Shown here: piece after piece, positions 44,501 through 52,724 of the stretch | Layout of the letters: the number at the start of each line of letters is the position of its first letter | How positions within the stretch are numbered: the stretch's first letter is position 1 | Assembly: GCF_015752285.1 (NCBI RefSeq) | Contig: NZ_JADOUY010000001.1 | Span: 1-64,000, forward strand | DNA length: 64,000 bases | DNA from: Mycetocola_A sp015752285 | GTDB taxonomy: Bacteria > Actinomycetota > Actinomycetes > Actinomycetales > Microbacteriaceae | Direction: 5' to 3' | The notes under the pieces: model-generated | What the model was told of the DNA's origin: nothing | What the model saw: the letters and a program-made list of their open reading frames with translations, nothing else | Database searches by the model: none | Translations under genes and position numbers: made by a program

Positions 44501-45282
44501 GCCACCACGAGTTCGACCCCGGCGGCGGCGAGGTCCGCCGCGAAGTTCGCCGGAACGTCGACGTCGGTGACGAGGATGTCGACCTGGTCGAGCGGGCAGA
44601 TGCGCGCGAAGGTGCTGCGGCCCATCTTGGTGGAGTCGGCGGCGACGATGACGCGGCGGGCGACGGCGGCGATTTCGCGGCTGGCATCCGCTTCGCCTTC
44701 GTGGATGGTCGTCGCGCCGAACGTGGCGCTGAGGCCGTCGACGCCGAGGACCGCGGTGTCGAGGCTGAAGCCGCGCATGGCCGCACCGACCAGGGGGCCG
44801 ACGAGTTCGTAGGATTTGCGGCGCGGAACTCCGCCGGTCACGACGATCTTCACGTGTTCGCGCACCGACATCTCGTAGGCGATGTTGAGGGCGTTGGTGA
44901 CGATCGTGACGCCGAAGACGTCGCCGCCGACCCGGAGCCGTTCGCTGCGGCCGAGCATGCGGGCGACCTCGCTGGTGGTGGTTCCGCCATTCATGCCGAC
45001 GGACTCCCCCGGCACGATGAGGTCGGCGACCGCGCGCGCGATGGCGACCTTCGCGTCGGCCTGGCGGGCGATCTTGTACTGCAGCGGCAGCTCGTATGCA
45101 GATCCCAGAGCGGATGCCCCGCCGTGCGTGCGGGTCACGAGACCCTGTTCGGCGAGCAGGTTGAGGTCGCGGCGCACCGTCGCTGTCGACACCCCGAGCG
45201 TGTCGCTGATCTCGGCGATGGAGACATTACCCTGCTCGCCGACGAGCTCGAGCACGAGATTGAGACGACCCTGCTGCATCAT
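44488..45282 (-). CDS. DeoR/GlpR-family transcription regulator, 264 aa
   Basis: The N-terminal winged helix is RLNLVLELVGEQGNVSIAEISDTLGVSTATVRRDLNLL, the DeoR signature. The C-terminal sugar-phosphate sensor domain (about 80-250) has GMNGGTTTSEVARML, VVTGGVPRRKSYELVGP and VIVAADSTKMGR. I chose ATG 45282 (RBS GGAAGGG about ten bases away), which gives the usual family length. Upstream in-frame ATGs at 45372 would add about 30 residues. It lies just upstream of the importer operon and is its likely regulator. Confidence 0.92.
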   Translation of the reverse strand: MMQQGRLNLVLELVGEQGNVSIAEISDTLGVSTATVRRDLNLLAEQGLVTRTHGGASALGSAYELPLQYKIARQADAKVAIARAVADLIVPGESVGMNGGTTTSEVARMLGRSERLRVGGDVFGVTIVTNALNIAYEMSVREHVKIVVTGGVPRRKSYELVGPLVGAAMRGFSLDTAVLGVDGLSATFGATTIHEGEADASREIAAVARRVIVAADSTKMGRSTFARICPLDQVDILVTDVDVPANFAADLAAAGVELVVAQPA

Positions 45283-45462
45283 GGACAGCCGCCCTTCCTG
45301 GTTGACGCGACGTTTCGAGAAACGATCACGCAGTGATTGATTGTGCTCAACTTCGGAGATATCGATCATCATGGTTGAGAGTCGAGTAAGTGTGACATGT
45401 TTTCGGCGGCTGAGGCGATCCTGTTCGGAGCGAAGCCGGGGAGCTGCTGCGACACTGGAACG

Positions 45463-46104
45463 ATGACGCACTCCGATGAGGTCTCGGCCCGACGGTCCAC
45501 GATCGAGGACTGGACCGCCGCACTCGCCCAATCAACGGGTTCGCCGGGCGGTGGGGCGGCATCCGGGGTGATGCTCGCCATCGCGTACAGTCTGACGTCG
45601 ATGGTCGCGGGCTACACGACGGCCGAGGGCGACCGGACCGACGAGCTGCACGCGCTGCAGGCACGGGCGGCTGCGGGCCGCGAGACCGCTCTGGTTCTCG
45701 CCGATGCGGATGCCGCGGCGTCGGAGTCGTTCGGCAGCGCGTTCCGTCTCGATCGCGGGGAGGGGCGTGAGGAGGCGATCCGGGAGGCATCCGTCGCGGC
45801 GGCCGAGGCTTCTGCGACGCTTGGCACGCAGGGCATCGAGGTGGTCGGCGACCTGGAGTGGCTGGCCGAGCACGGTAACCCGGCGTTGATCGCTGATGTC
45901 GCCGTTGCGGTCGGGGCGCTGCGGGCGGCGATCGCCGGCGCTCGTGCGAACGTGAGTTTCGATCTCGCGTCGCTTTCATCTGGCGGGGAGTCGCTCGAGG
46001 ACGTGCGCGAGCGGCATCCGGTGTTGTGGGGAACGGTGCAGGATCTGGATGCCGTGCTCGCGCGTATCGACCGGTTGGCGGGCGCAATCGAAGGAGCTAC
46101 CTGA
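45463..46104 (+). CDS. Cyclodeaminase/cyclohydrolase (FTCD_C) family protein, 213 aa
   Basis: An all-helical protein of the formiminotransferase-cyclodeaminase C-terminal family: STGSPGGGAASGVMLAIAYSL near the N-terminus is the diagnostic glycine-rich stretch. Family members act on formimino- or methenyl-tetrahydrofolate, but short actinobacterial proteins are rarely tested. ATG 45463 is preceded by a GGAACG-like ribosome site. It converges on the gene at 46216 across a palindromic element. Confidence 0.85.
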   Translation: MTHSDEVSARRSTIEDWTAALAQSTGSPGGGAASGVMLAIAYSLTSMVAGYTTAEGDRTDELHALQARAAAGRETALVLADADAAASESFGSAFRLDRGEGREEAIREASVAAAEASATLGTQGIEVVGDLEWLAEHGNPALIADVAVAVGALRAAIAGARANVSFDLASLSSGGESLEDVRERHPVLWGTVQDLDAVLARIDRLAGAIEGAT

Positions 46105-46122
46105 GTTCTTTCCCCGACGCCC

Positions 46123-46187
46123 TCGCGAGTTGCTGGGTTTGAGGGGGTGGGCCCGGACCGCAACCCCGCAAACCCAGCAACTCGCGA
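46123..46187. repeat. 65-bp palindromic element, copy 1
   Basis: Perfect 18-bp arms, TCGCGAGTTGCTGGGTTT (46123-46140) and its complement (46170-46187), enclose a 29-base loop with GGGG and CCCC runs. A second copy of the same length and orientation is at 49914. It lies between convergent gene ends. Confidence 0.95.
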
Positions 46188-46215
46188 TAACGGGCCCCGG
46201 GCGTCGAGCACTGGT

Positions 46216-47148
46216 TCAGGCGGCGGTAACCCCTGCGTGGGGATCGGGGTCGAGCTCCGCGGCGATTCTCGCCCAACTCTGTTCGTCGTCGCTGCGTTCC
46301 CGGACTCGGATCGCCACAGAGGCGCTCACTCCGCCGTGCGAATCGCTGGACACGGTCACGGTGTGCTCGCCCGGTTCGAGCGGCTCACTGACCTGAATCC
46401 AGCTCCCACGCCCCACGACGACCTCGTCGACCGACCAGGTCGCTGAACGCTCCGACAGATCCTCGCCGCTTGGGAACGATCCGGTCCCGAGCAGAGTGAT
46501 CGGCGAATCGGGCGAGATCTCCTGACCCTCTGAGGGCGCAAGAATCGTCAGGCGGGGAGGCCGATGCGGGAGTTCGAGAGGAGCGGAGACGGCATGAGCC
46601 GATCGCAATCCGTCGGTGGCGAGAACGGCGACCGTGCACTCGCCGTCGACCGGAAGGGTCTCGACATCAACCCGGAGTTCGGTCGCCGTCAGGCCGGAGG
46701 CGAGCGTGTAGGTGCTCGGCCGACGTCCACTGATGAAGACGTTGAAGGAGAGGGCCCTGTCGTGGTCGGCATCCCATCGAATCAGTATCTGGTCTTCCCG
46801 GAACTCGAGCTCCGGCTGTCCGATGAATGGCGATCGGGGTGCGAGGTCGACCGTATGAACGATCTCATCGCCGTGCCTGAGCCGAACGGTGTGCCCGGAG
46901 TCAGGTAGCGGCAGATACGCCACCAGCCTCGCAACGAGCCGGCCGGCCGCGGCTGGATCGTCGGACACGGTGATGGTAGCTGCGGTGGCCTCGAGCACCT
47001 GATCCCCCTCGTCGATGACCTCGACGATGTGCTGCGAGTTCGGCTCGAGCGGTGTTCGGATACGCGTCGTCGTCCACCCGACTCCGGGCTCGAATGAACC
47101 GTCGTCATGAATCAGGCCGGTGAAGCGGAGAAATGTGGTCTCAGTCAT
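46216..47148 (-). CDS. Multi-domain beta-sandwich (Fn3/Ig-like) protein, 310 aa
   Basis: No signal peptide or membrane helix is seen. Beta-rich modules: about residues 1-105 (including the PLPDSGHTVRLRHGDE strand pair), an Fn3-like part about 105-195 (ELEFREDQILIRWDADHD..., YTLASGLTATELRV), and an Ig/PKD-like part about 200-285 (LTILAPSEGQEISPDSPITLLGTGSF, ..EHTVTVSSDSHGG). It follows the metzincin-like gene by seven bases and is surely co-transcribed. ATG 47148 has AGGA nearby. Function unknown; probably a binding or scaffold partner of the protease. Confidence 0.78.
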   Translation of the reverse strand: MTETTFLRFTGLIHDDGSFEPGVGWTTTRIRTPLEPNSQHIVEVIDEGDQVLEATAATITVSDDPAAAGRLVARLVAYLPLPDSGHTVRLRHGDEIVHTVDLAPRSPFIGQPELEFREDQILIRWDADHDRALSFNVFISGRRPSTYTLASGLTATELRVDVETLPVDGECTVAVLATDGLRSAHAVSAPLELPHRPPRLTILAPSEGQEISPDSPITLLGTGSFPSGEDLSERSATWSVDEVVVGRGSWIQVSEPLEPGEHTVTVSSDSHGGVSASVAIRVRERSDDEQSWARIAAELDPDPHAGVTAA

Positions 47149-47155
47149 GGCGTCC

Positions 47156-49777
47156 TCACGACAGCTTGTCGAACAGGCGTTGCCAGTTCGAGCGGGAGAT
47201 CCAGCGGTTGCAGGCGTAGGTCATCATGTCGTAGAGGGGTCCCCCTGATACGGCGAGACTGGCCCCCGCGTTGGTGTCGAAGGCATCCGCGGCCGAAATC
47301 ATGCCGCCGGCCGGAAGGGAGTCGTAGTCGCCATCCGGCCCTCCGGCTCCGCAACTCACGCCCGGATTGACGTGATTGAGCTTCTGGGTATGCCCGATCT
47401 CGTGAGCGACAGTGATGCGGTCGGCTTGTGCGACGAGCGTGTTGCGCCCGGGGGCGAACACCCGATGGCTCTGAGCCAGTCCGCCCCCGCTGACCGGCAG
47501 GATGCCGACCCAGATCGCGCCATCGCCCGGAGGGCAATCGTCCTCCCACGGAAAGATGGCTTCAGACAGGGTGCAGTCGTGCTGATCGTCGAGGTGGTCG
47601 AGCACGGTCTGTTTGCCGTCGGAGGTTGTCGGGTCGTATGACGTATGCCAGGTCGGCATCCGGGCCGGAGCGATGTCTGTCGGGGGTGCGGGCAGTAGAT
47701 CGTGGGCGCGAACGACGATGTCGCGACAGGCGGCATCCGACAGCGCGGGGGCCCCCGGCGCGCTCACCCTCACGTACCGGAGCCGGAGCGCGCGGCGCGT
47801 CGTCCAGGTCGCGCTCGAGGTCGATGTCCGTGAGGGTCGCAACAATTCACCGTCTGGCGGTTGCTCGAATTCGGCGGCCGTCCACACCGTCACACCGATG
47901 ACTGCCGTGCCATTCGCGATACCGGCCGGGATACGGAAGTTCAGGGTGTGATCAGTGGTGCCCCGATTGATCCACCCGACAGAGGGCAGCGCCTGCGCGA
48001 CGTTCAGAGGGGCAACCGCGACCCCGTTCACCCGCAGCCGCCCGCTCACACTGACCGCGTGTGTGCCATCGACCAGATACGAATCGAGGTCGTGCGTCAC
48101 GTAAACCCGTGCGATCGTGTCTTTGTTCGCGACCAATGGTGACGCGGTGTTCGGAGCAGACAACGGACCGAACGCCTGGATACCCTGCGTGAGTTCGACT
48201 CCGGCGACGCTGAGGCGGGGAGTCTTGCGCACCGCAACGACCACCGTTGCGGCTACGGCTCCGCACGGGCCCGCAGCCCGCAGACTGTAGGACGCGTCCT
48301 GAGGGCCCGATGCACCGAACGGCCCCAATGTGATGCTGCCGATCGGTGAGCCGACGGCCGTCACCGAGCCGGGGAAGGCGGGACCGACGGCCGACACTCG
48401 GGTGACTTCGACGGCCGAGCAGTTGCGGGCACTCCACGTGAGGGTGACGCTCGAGCCGGGAGTCACAACCACCCGTGCGCGTCCGTCGACCCGGAACGAG
48501 TCGATGATGGCAGTGCCGGCGGTGAGATAGTTGCGGCCGAGATTAGGAGCGCACACACTGAACGGTGTCGACACCGTCGCACCGGCCGCGAACGCTGCAC
48601 ATCGATAGCTCCGAATTTCTTCGAGGCGGCGCTCCTGGTCTTCATGCCAGGCGTTGTACGCAGCCACATACGCCTTATCCGCGAAACCGACCGGCCCGCT
48701 GACGACGTCGGTCGGGAGGGTGACCCGGATTCGCGTGTCGGTCCAGTTGCGCGTCTGAACGGAGACCGCGCGGCATCCCGAAGCGGTGGGCAACACGAGC
48801 ACGGCTGTGTCGCGGAGCGCGGCCAGGCCGGTGCCGTAGATGCTCAGGAGGTCTTCCGGACAATGCGCCGTCGGATCGATCGAGGTGATCTGGTCTGCCC
48901 AGACCATGCCGTACCGCGCGTTGGGGCCGAGGGTTGGCGGCGCGATCGCGGCCCGCGCTGTGACGAGCTTCGCCACGGTCATGATGCACGCGATCAACGA
49001 TGCAAGGCCTGGCGGAATGTCTTCCTGCAGTCGGGGATAGATCCACCACGGTGGCGTCGGCTCCCACTCATCGGGGTCCCGCCAGCCTACGTCGCCGAAT
49101 GGGTTTCCCAGCGGATCGAAGAAATCGTCCAACCAGTCGCGGTCGTCGTGCGGGATCCCGAAATCAGGCAGCTCGAAGTCGAACTCGGACAGGTCCCTGC
49201 CACCGGTCCCGAAATTCAGCCCGCCGATGAGGTCTTGCAGTTCGCCCGGCATGCCGGGCATCTCTCCACCACGGAGCTGCTGGACCACGACTTCAGCTCC
49301 GCCCAGGCGATGCGCCGCCACAATCGCCTCGATGACCCGCGAGCCACCGATGAGGCTGAGCACGGAGTCCATAGCGCCAGCCACAGCGTCCTCACCGAAC
49401 TCGAGCGAGAACGACGCCAGAGCTGAAGTCATTTCGGTCAGCTCGCGATCTCCGAGGAGGGTGAGGCCCGCCATCGCATCAGACGACCGACGATCCTTGA
49501 CCCGGCTCCGTTTCTCCGTTTCACGGTCGCGTCGGGAATCGTCGCCAAAGCCCGTGATGAGGTACCGAGTCAGCTGACGACGTGCCCGGTCATCGCAATC
49601 CTCGGCGGCGGCGACAAGCCGTTCTATGGCCAGTAGCCGGCGGAGGGGTTCCAGAAGGACGGTGAACACGCGCTGCAGTTGCCCGCGCCCTTCCCGCGGT
49701 GTGAACGCAGCGAGGTCTGTGACCACCAGCCGGATGGCATCCACATCGACGAGGTGTCTGGACGGAGTATCGAACAC
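47156..49777 (-). CDS. Large metzincin-like metalloprotease protein, 873 aa
   Basis: GTG 49777 follows GAGGAG. The N-terminal half is helical with no signal peptide; a linker region PTPPWWIYPRLQEDIPPG is near residue 245. Ig-like beta domains follow (about 430-520), then a domain near 530-660 with KDTIARVYVTHD. The C-terminal domain has HEIGHTQKLNH (zinc ligands H792, H796, H802; catalytic E793) and MMTY near 851, the Met-turn of metzincins. So a zinc protease is likely, but its location and target are unknown. It is flanked by two copies of one palindromic element. Confidence 0.85.
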   Translation of the reverse strand: MFDTPSRHLVDVDAIRLVVTDLAAFTPREGRGQLQRVFTVLLEPLRRLLAIERLVAAAEDCDDRARRQLTRYLITGFGDDSRRDRETEKRSRVKDRRSSDAMAGLTLLGDRELTEMTSALASFSLEFGEDAVAGAMDSVLSLIGGSRVIEAIVAAHRLGGAEVVVQQLRGGEMPGMPGELQDLIGGLNFGTGGRDLSEFDFELPDFGIPHDDRDWLDDFFDPLGNPFGDVGWRDPDEWEPTPPWWIYPRLQEDIPPGLASLIACIMTVAKLVTARAAIAPPTLGPNARYGMVWADQITSIDPTAHCPEDLLSIYGTGLAALRDTAVLVLPTASGCRAVSVQTRNWTDTRIRVTLPTDVVSGPVGFADKAYVAAYNAWHEDQERRLEEIRSYRCAAFAAGATVSTPFSVCAPNLGRNYLTAGTAIIDSFRVDGRARVVVTPGSSVTLTWSARNCSAVEVTRVSAVGPAFPGSVTAVGSPIGSITLGPFGASGPQDASYSLRAAGPCGAVAATVVVAVRKTPRLSVAGVELTQGIQAFGPLSAPNTASPLVANKDTIARVYVTHDLDSYLVDGTHAVSVSGRLRVNGVAVAPLNVAQALPSVGWINRGTTDHTLNFRIPAGIANGTAVIGVTVWTAAEFEQPPDGELLRPSRTSTSSATWTTRRALRLRYVRVSAPGAPALSDAACRDIVVRAHDLLPAPPTDIAPARMPTWHTSYDPTTSDGKQTVLDHLDDQHDCTLSEAIFPWEDDCPPGDGAIWVGILPVSGGGLAQSHRVFAPGRNTLVAQADRITVAHEIGHTQKLNHVNPGVSCGAGGPDGDYDSLPAGGMISAADAFDTNAGASLAVSGGPLYDMMTYACNRWISRSNWQRLFDKLS

Positions 49778-49913
49778 AAAAAGCTCCTCGAATGGAGACC
49801 GTTCGGGATTGCACAGGATGAGGAGTTCGGCGATTGTCGCCTCGATATCGCCTCGATCATCCTCTGGGGCGCAGTCCGCGTCAATGGGGTCATCTGGTTG
49901 CTGAGTCGCGCGG

Positions 49914-49978
49914 TCGCGAGTTGCTGGGTTTGAGGGGTGTGGCCGAGCTGCAACCCCCGCAAACCCAGCAACTCGCGA
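49914..49978. repeat. 65-bp palindromic element, copy 2
   Basis: Arms identical to the copy at 46123 (TCGCGAGTTGCTGGGTTT and complement) and a similar loop in the same orientation. Here it lies between the divergent starts of the metzincin gene and the MFS gene, so it cannot be a terminator in both places. Together the copies bracket 3.7 kb. Confidence 0.95.
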
Positions 49979-49995
49979 TGTCCACCCAGGGGCGG

Positions 49996-51435
49996 ATGAC
50001 GGATGTCACACCCACTGAGTACTCTGAGCACGTGAATTCCGAACCCTCCGCCTCGCCGACCGGTGACATCCCTGTGACGGATGCCACGGCATCCGACGTG
50101 CCCGCGCACTGGAAGCGCAACGTCACCCTCTTTCTGAGCGGCCAGACCATCTCGCTGTTCGGTTCGATGATCGTGCAGTACGCGGTGATGTGGTGGGTGA
50201 CGTTCGAGACGCAGTCCGGGTTCGCGATCGCACTGTACGCGCTCGCCGCTTTTCTGCCGCAGGGCATCGTGTCGATCTTCGGCGGTGTCGTCGCCGACCG
50301 GATGAACCGGCGCGTGCTCGTGATCATCGCCGACAGTTCGATCGCGGTGGTGACCTTCATCCTTGCGATGGCCATGCTCAACGGCATCACCGACCTGTGG
50401 GTGATTCTGCTCGCCGTCGGTGCGCGGTCGATCGGTGCCGGCTTCCAGACGCCGGCGGTGCAGGCGATGATTCCGCAGATCGTCCCGGGTGATCAGCTGA
50501 TGCGGGTGAACGGCGTGTTCGGCACGATCCAGTCGGCGATGGCGCTGCTCGCACCGGCCGCAGCGGGTGCGGTGTTCGGGCTTTTCGGGATCGTTCCGGT
50601 GTTCTTCATCGACGTCGTCACCGCGCTCATCGGCGTCGGATTCCTGCTGTTCGTGTCGGTGCCGACGCTCGAATCGATCGCCTCCAAGACCTCGACCTAC
50701 CGCGAAGACCTCGTCGAGGGCATGCGGTACATCTGGCAGCACCGGGTAGTGCGGTGGCTGCTCGGGGTGTTCGCGATCATCTTCCTGCTCACAGTGGCGC
50801 CGTCATTCATCACGCCACTGCTCATTGCCCGCACGTTCGGCACCGAGGTGTGGATGGTCACCGTGCTCGAGATCGCGTTCAGCATCGGCATGATGCTCGG
50901 CGGCGTTCTCGTCGCAACGGTGCTGGCCAAGCGCAGCCGTATCGGGCTGATCCTGTTCGCGACATTCGGGTTCGCCGTATTCACGATCGCACTCGGCCTC
51001 GCGCCCAACCTCTGGGTCTTCTACGCGTTCATGTTCGCGTTCGGACTGCTCGTTCCGCTGTTCTCGGCGCCGTTCATGACGCTCGTGCAAGAGACGGTCG
51101 AGCCCGAGATGCACGGGCGGGTGTTCAGCTACGTCGGCATCGTGATGGCCTTGGCCACTCCGATCGGCATGACGGTGTTCGGTCCGCTCGCCGATGTCAT
51201 CAGCGTGCAGGTGCTGCTCATCATCGCGGGAATCATCACCATCCTCGTGATGACGGTGGCGATCCTGTTGCCGTCAGGGCGCGCGGCGATGGCGGCCGCC
51301 CACGAGCAGAGGCCGCGGGATGCGTCGGGGACTGCCGGTGAGGGTGCTGGTGCTGGTGCTGGTGCTGGTGCTGGTGCTGCCGACGCGGACGCCGGGCACG
51401 CCGACGACACCTCCACCGGCGTCGACGCGAGATAA
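49996..51435 (+). CDS. MFS exporter, about 479 aa
   Basis: Twelve helices of the MFS_3 (EntS/MefA-like) class: NVTLFLSGQTISLFGSMIVQYAVMWW is the first helix region and VVADRMNRR the motif A loop between helices 2 and 3. Drug or siderophore export is possible; no neighbour tells which. The C-terminal tail after the last helix is a GAGAGAGAGAGAAD low-complexity stretch encoded by a GGTGCT repeat. Start is ATG 49996 or GTG 50032; the ribosome site is weak in both cases. Confidence 0.88.
   Translation: MTDVTPTEYSEHVNSEPSASPTGDIPVTDATASDVPAHWKRNVTLFLSGQTISLFGSMIVQYAVMWWVTFETQSGFAIALYALAAFLPQGIVSIFGGVVADRMNRRVLVIIADSSIAVVTFILAMAMLNGITDLWVILLAVGARSIGAGFQTPAVQAMIPQIVPGDQLMRVNGVFGTIQSAMALLAPAAAGAVFGLFGIVPVFFIDVVTALIGVGFLLFVSVPTLESIASKTSTYREDLVEGMRYIWQHRVVRWLLGVFAIIFLLTVAPSFITPLLIARTFGTEVWMVTVLEIAFSIGMMLGGVLVATVLAKRSRIGLILFATFGFAVFTIALGLAPNLWVFYAFMFAFGLLVPLFSAPFMTLVQETVEPEMHGRVFSYVGIVMALATPIGMTVFGPLADVISVQVLLIIAGIITILVMTVAILLPSGRAAMAAAHEQRPRDASGTAGEGAGAGAGAGAGAADADAGHADDTSTGVDAR
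51343..51378 (+). repeat. Six copies of hexamer GGTGCT in the MFS gene
   Basis: GGTGCT repeated six times encodes Gly-Ala repeats in the cytoplasmic tail of the transporter. Because the unit is six bases, changes in number keep the frame. Confidence 0.9.
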
Positions 51436-51443
51436 GGAAAAAG

Positions 51444-51470
51444 GCGCCGCACAAGGATGCCGTGCGGCGC
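51444..51470 (-). terminator. Terminator of the 51525 gene
   Basis: GCGCCGCAC (51444-51452) pairs with GTGCGGCGC (51462-51470). On the minus strand it is followed by CTTTTTCC, so it ends the transcript of the small membrane protein gene at 51525-51902. Confidence 0.7.
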
Positions 51471-51524
51471 GGCATCCTTCGCTCTGGCGATGCCCTTTCT
51501 CGGGCGACCGGGCGTGAATCGTGC

Positions 51525-51902
51525 TCAGCCGAGCGCGATGATGAGGCAGAGCGCCGCGAGCACGATGCACACCGGAGTCATGACGTTGCGCTCCGGTTTG
51601 CTGCGCGAGATGCCGTTCAGGATGATGCCGAGCACGAAGTAGGCGGTGAGAATCCAGACGCCGACCTCGGCGACGGCATCCGGCAACATGTTGGCGACAC
51701 CGACGCGTTCGAGCACGAGAATCGCGAAGACGGCGTACAGCATGATCGAGATCGCACTGCCGATGCGCAGGTTGCGCGGAAGAACGTCGTGCTGCCCGCC
51801 CCACGCGAATCTACCAAGTGGACGACCGGCGATGAGCAGGGCCTGGAACACGGCCAACGCCGCGAGGATGAGGCAGACGATGACGGCCGCGGCGAGGGTC
51901 AT
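51525..51902 (-). CDS. Small membrane protein, 125 aa
   Basis: Four hydrophobic segments (residues about 3-24, 46-64, 77-97 and 106-123). The central loop RFAWGGQHDVLPRNLRIGSA is short and polar. Common as a conserved hypothetical in Microbacteriaceae-like genomes, no function known. The ribosome site is weak. Confidence 0.75.
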   Translation of the reverse strand: MTLAAAVIVCLILAALAVFQALLIAGRPLGRFAWGGQHDVLPRNLRIGSAISIMLYAVFAILVLERVGVANMLPDAVAEVGVWILTAYFVLGIILNGISRSKPERNVMTPVCIVLAALCLIIALG

Positions 51903-52016
51903 GAGTGAACTGTATCGGTTACAGGAGATTCCACGGATAGAAGGATGCTTTCGCGCACTTCTTCCTGATCAGTGTTCGAGCTGCTGATCGGCGTTCGAGC
52001 TGCGGCAGAGCGCGGG

Positions 52017-52571
52017 TCAGCGCACGGCAGCGACCGGATCCGGGAGGAGTGCCCAGGCGGAATTCGTTCGTTCGAGGCGCACGACCGTTCCGTTCGCGAT
52101 TCCGCCGATGTCCTCGCCGGTGAGAGCGAACACGGCCGCGCGAATGAAGGCACCGTGCGACACAAACACCAGGTTGCCCTCGTGGCGATCGACGAGTTCG
52201 TGCACGATGGCGTATCCGCGCGCTCGCACCACTTCGACCGGCTCGGCGTCGGGGAAGATGCGGTCGGCCCACTTCGCGGCGATGTCGTCAGCAGTCGCGC
52301 CCTCGGCCTGCCCGAAGCTGCGCTCGATCAGCCCATCGACCGGCTCCGCCAGCGGGATTCCGGACCCCGCACTGAGGGCCTGCGCCGTCGCAAGAGCACG
52401 GCTCAACGGCGAACTGAACACGAGCGACCAGTCGTCGCGGTCGAAGACGTCGGCGAGGGCCTGAGCCTGCTCGATTCCTGTCGCGTTGAGCGGGATGTCG
52501 GCGCGGCCCTGCAGGCGGCGCTCGAGGTTCCAGTCGGTCTCACCGTGGCGAACGAGGGCGATTGTCGTCAT
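52017..52571 (-). CDS. Histidine phosphatase (phosphoglycerate-mutase-like), 184 aa
   Basis: A cytoplasmic phosphatase with the catalytic LVRHGETDWN near the N-terminus (His9), SSPLSRALATAQ with a second active-site arginine, and FVSHGAFIRA with the second histidine. Members act on sugar or nucleotide phosphates or cofactors. The substrate cannot be told. It is separated by 153 bp, which contain a palindromic element, from the aldo/keto reductase stop. Confidence 0.93.
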   Translation of the reverse strand: MTTIALVRHGETDWNLERRLQGRADIPLNATGIEQAQALADVFDRDDWSLVFSSPLSRALATAQALSAGSGIPLAEPVDGLIERSFGQAEGATADDIAAKWADRIFPDAEPVEVVRARGYAIVHELVDRHEGNLVFVSHGAFIRAAVFALTGEDIGGIANGTVVRLERTNSAWALLPDPVAAVR

Positions 52572-52660
52572 GGGTCCACCGTATCCGAGCGGCTCCTGTG
52601 CGACGCCTGTACTTGCCCCGCCGCGTCACGCGCCGCCCAACAGGACGTTTGGGCCTGAAC

Positions 52661-52716
52661 GCACGCTCAACAGGAGAAAACGGCCCTTTTCGACCGACGT
52701 CGCCTGTTGAGCGTGC
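52661..52716. repeat. Palindromic element CACGCTCAACAGG, copy 1
   Basis: Arms GCACGCTCAACAGG (52661-52674) and CCTGTTGAGCGTGC (52703-52716) pair perfectly across a 28-base spacer that contains CGGCCCTTTTCGAC. A related copy with a similar spacer is at 59166. Confidence 0.9.
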
Positions 52717-52724
52717 AACGACAG

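Noticed and set aside
46123..49978. Composite transposon
   Set aside because: No transposase and no target-site duplication; the repeats are palindromic, not insertion sequences. Kept only as a repeat-bracketed module.
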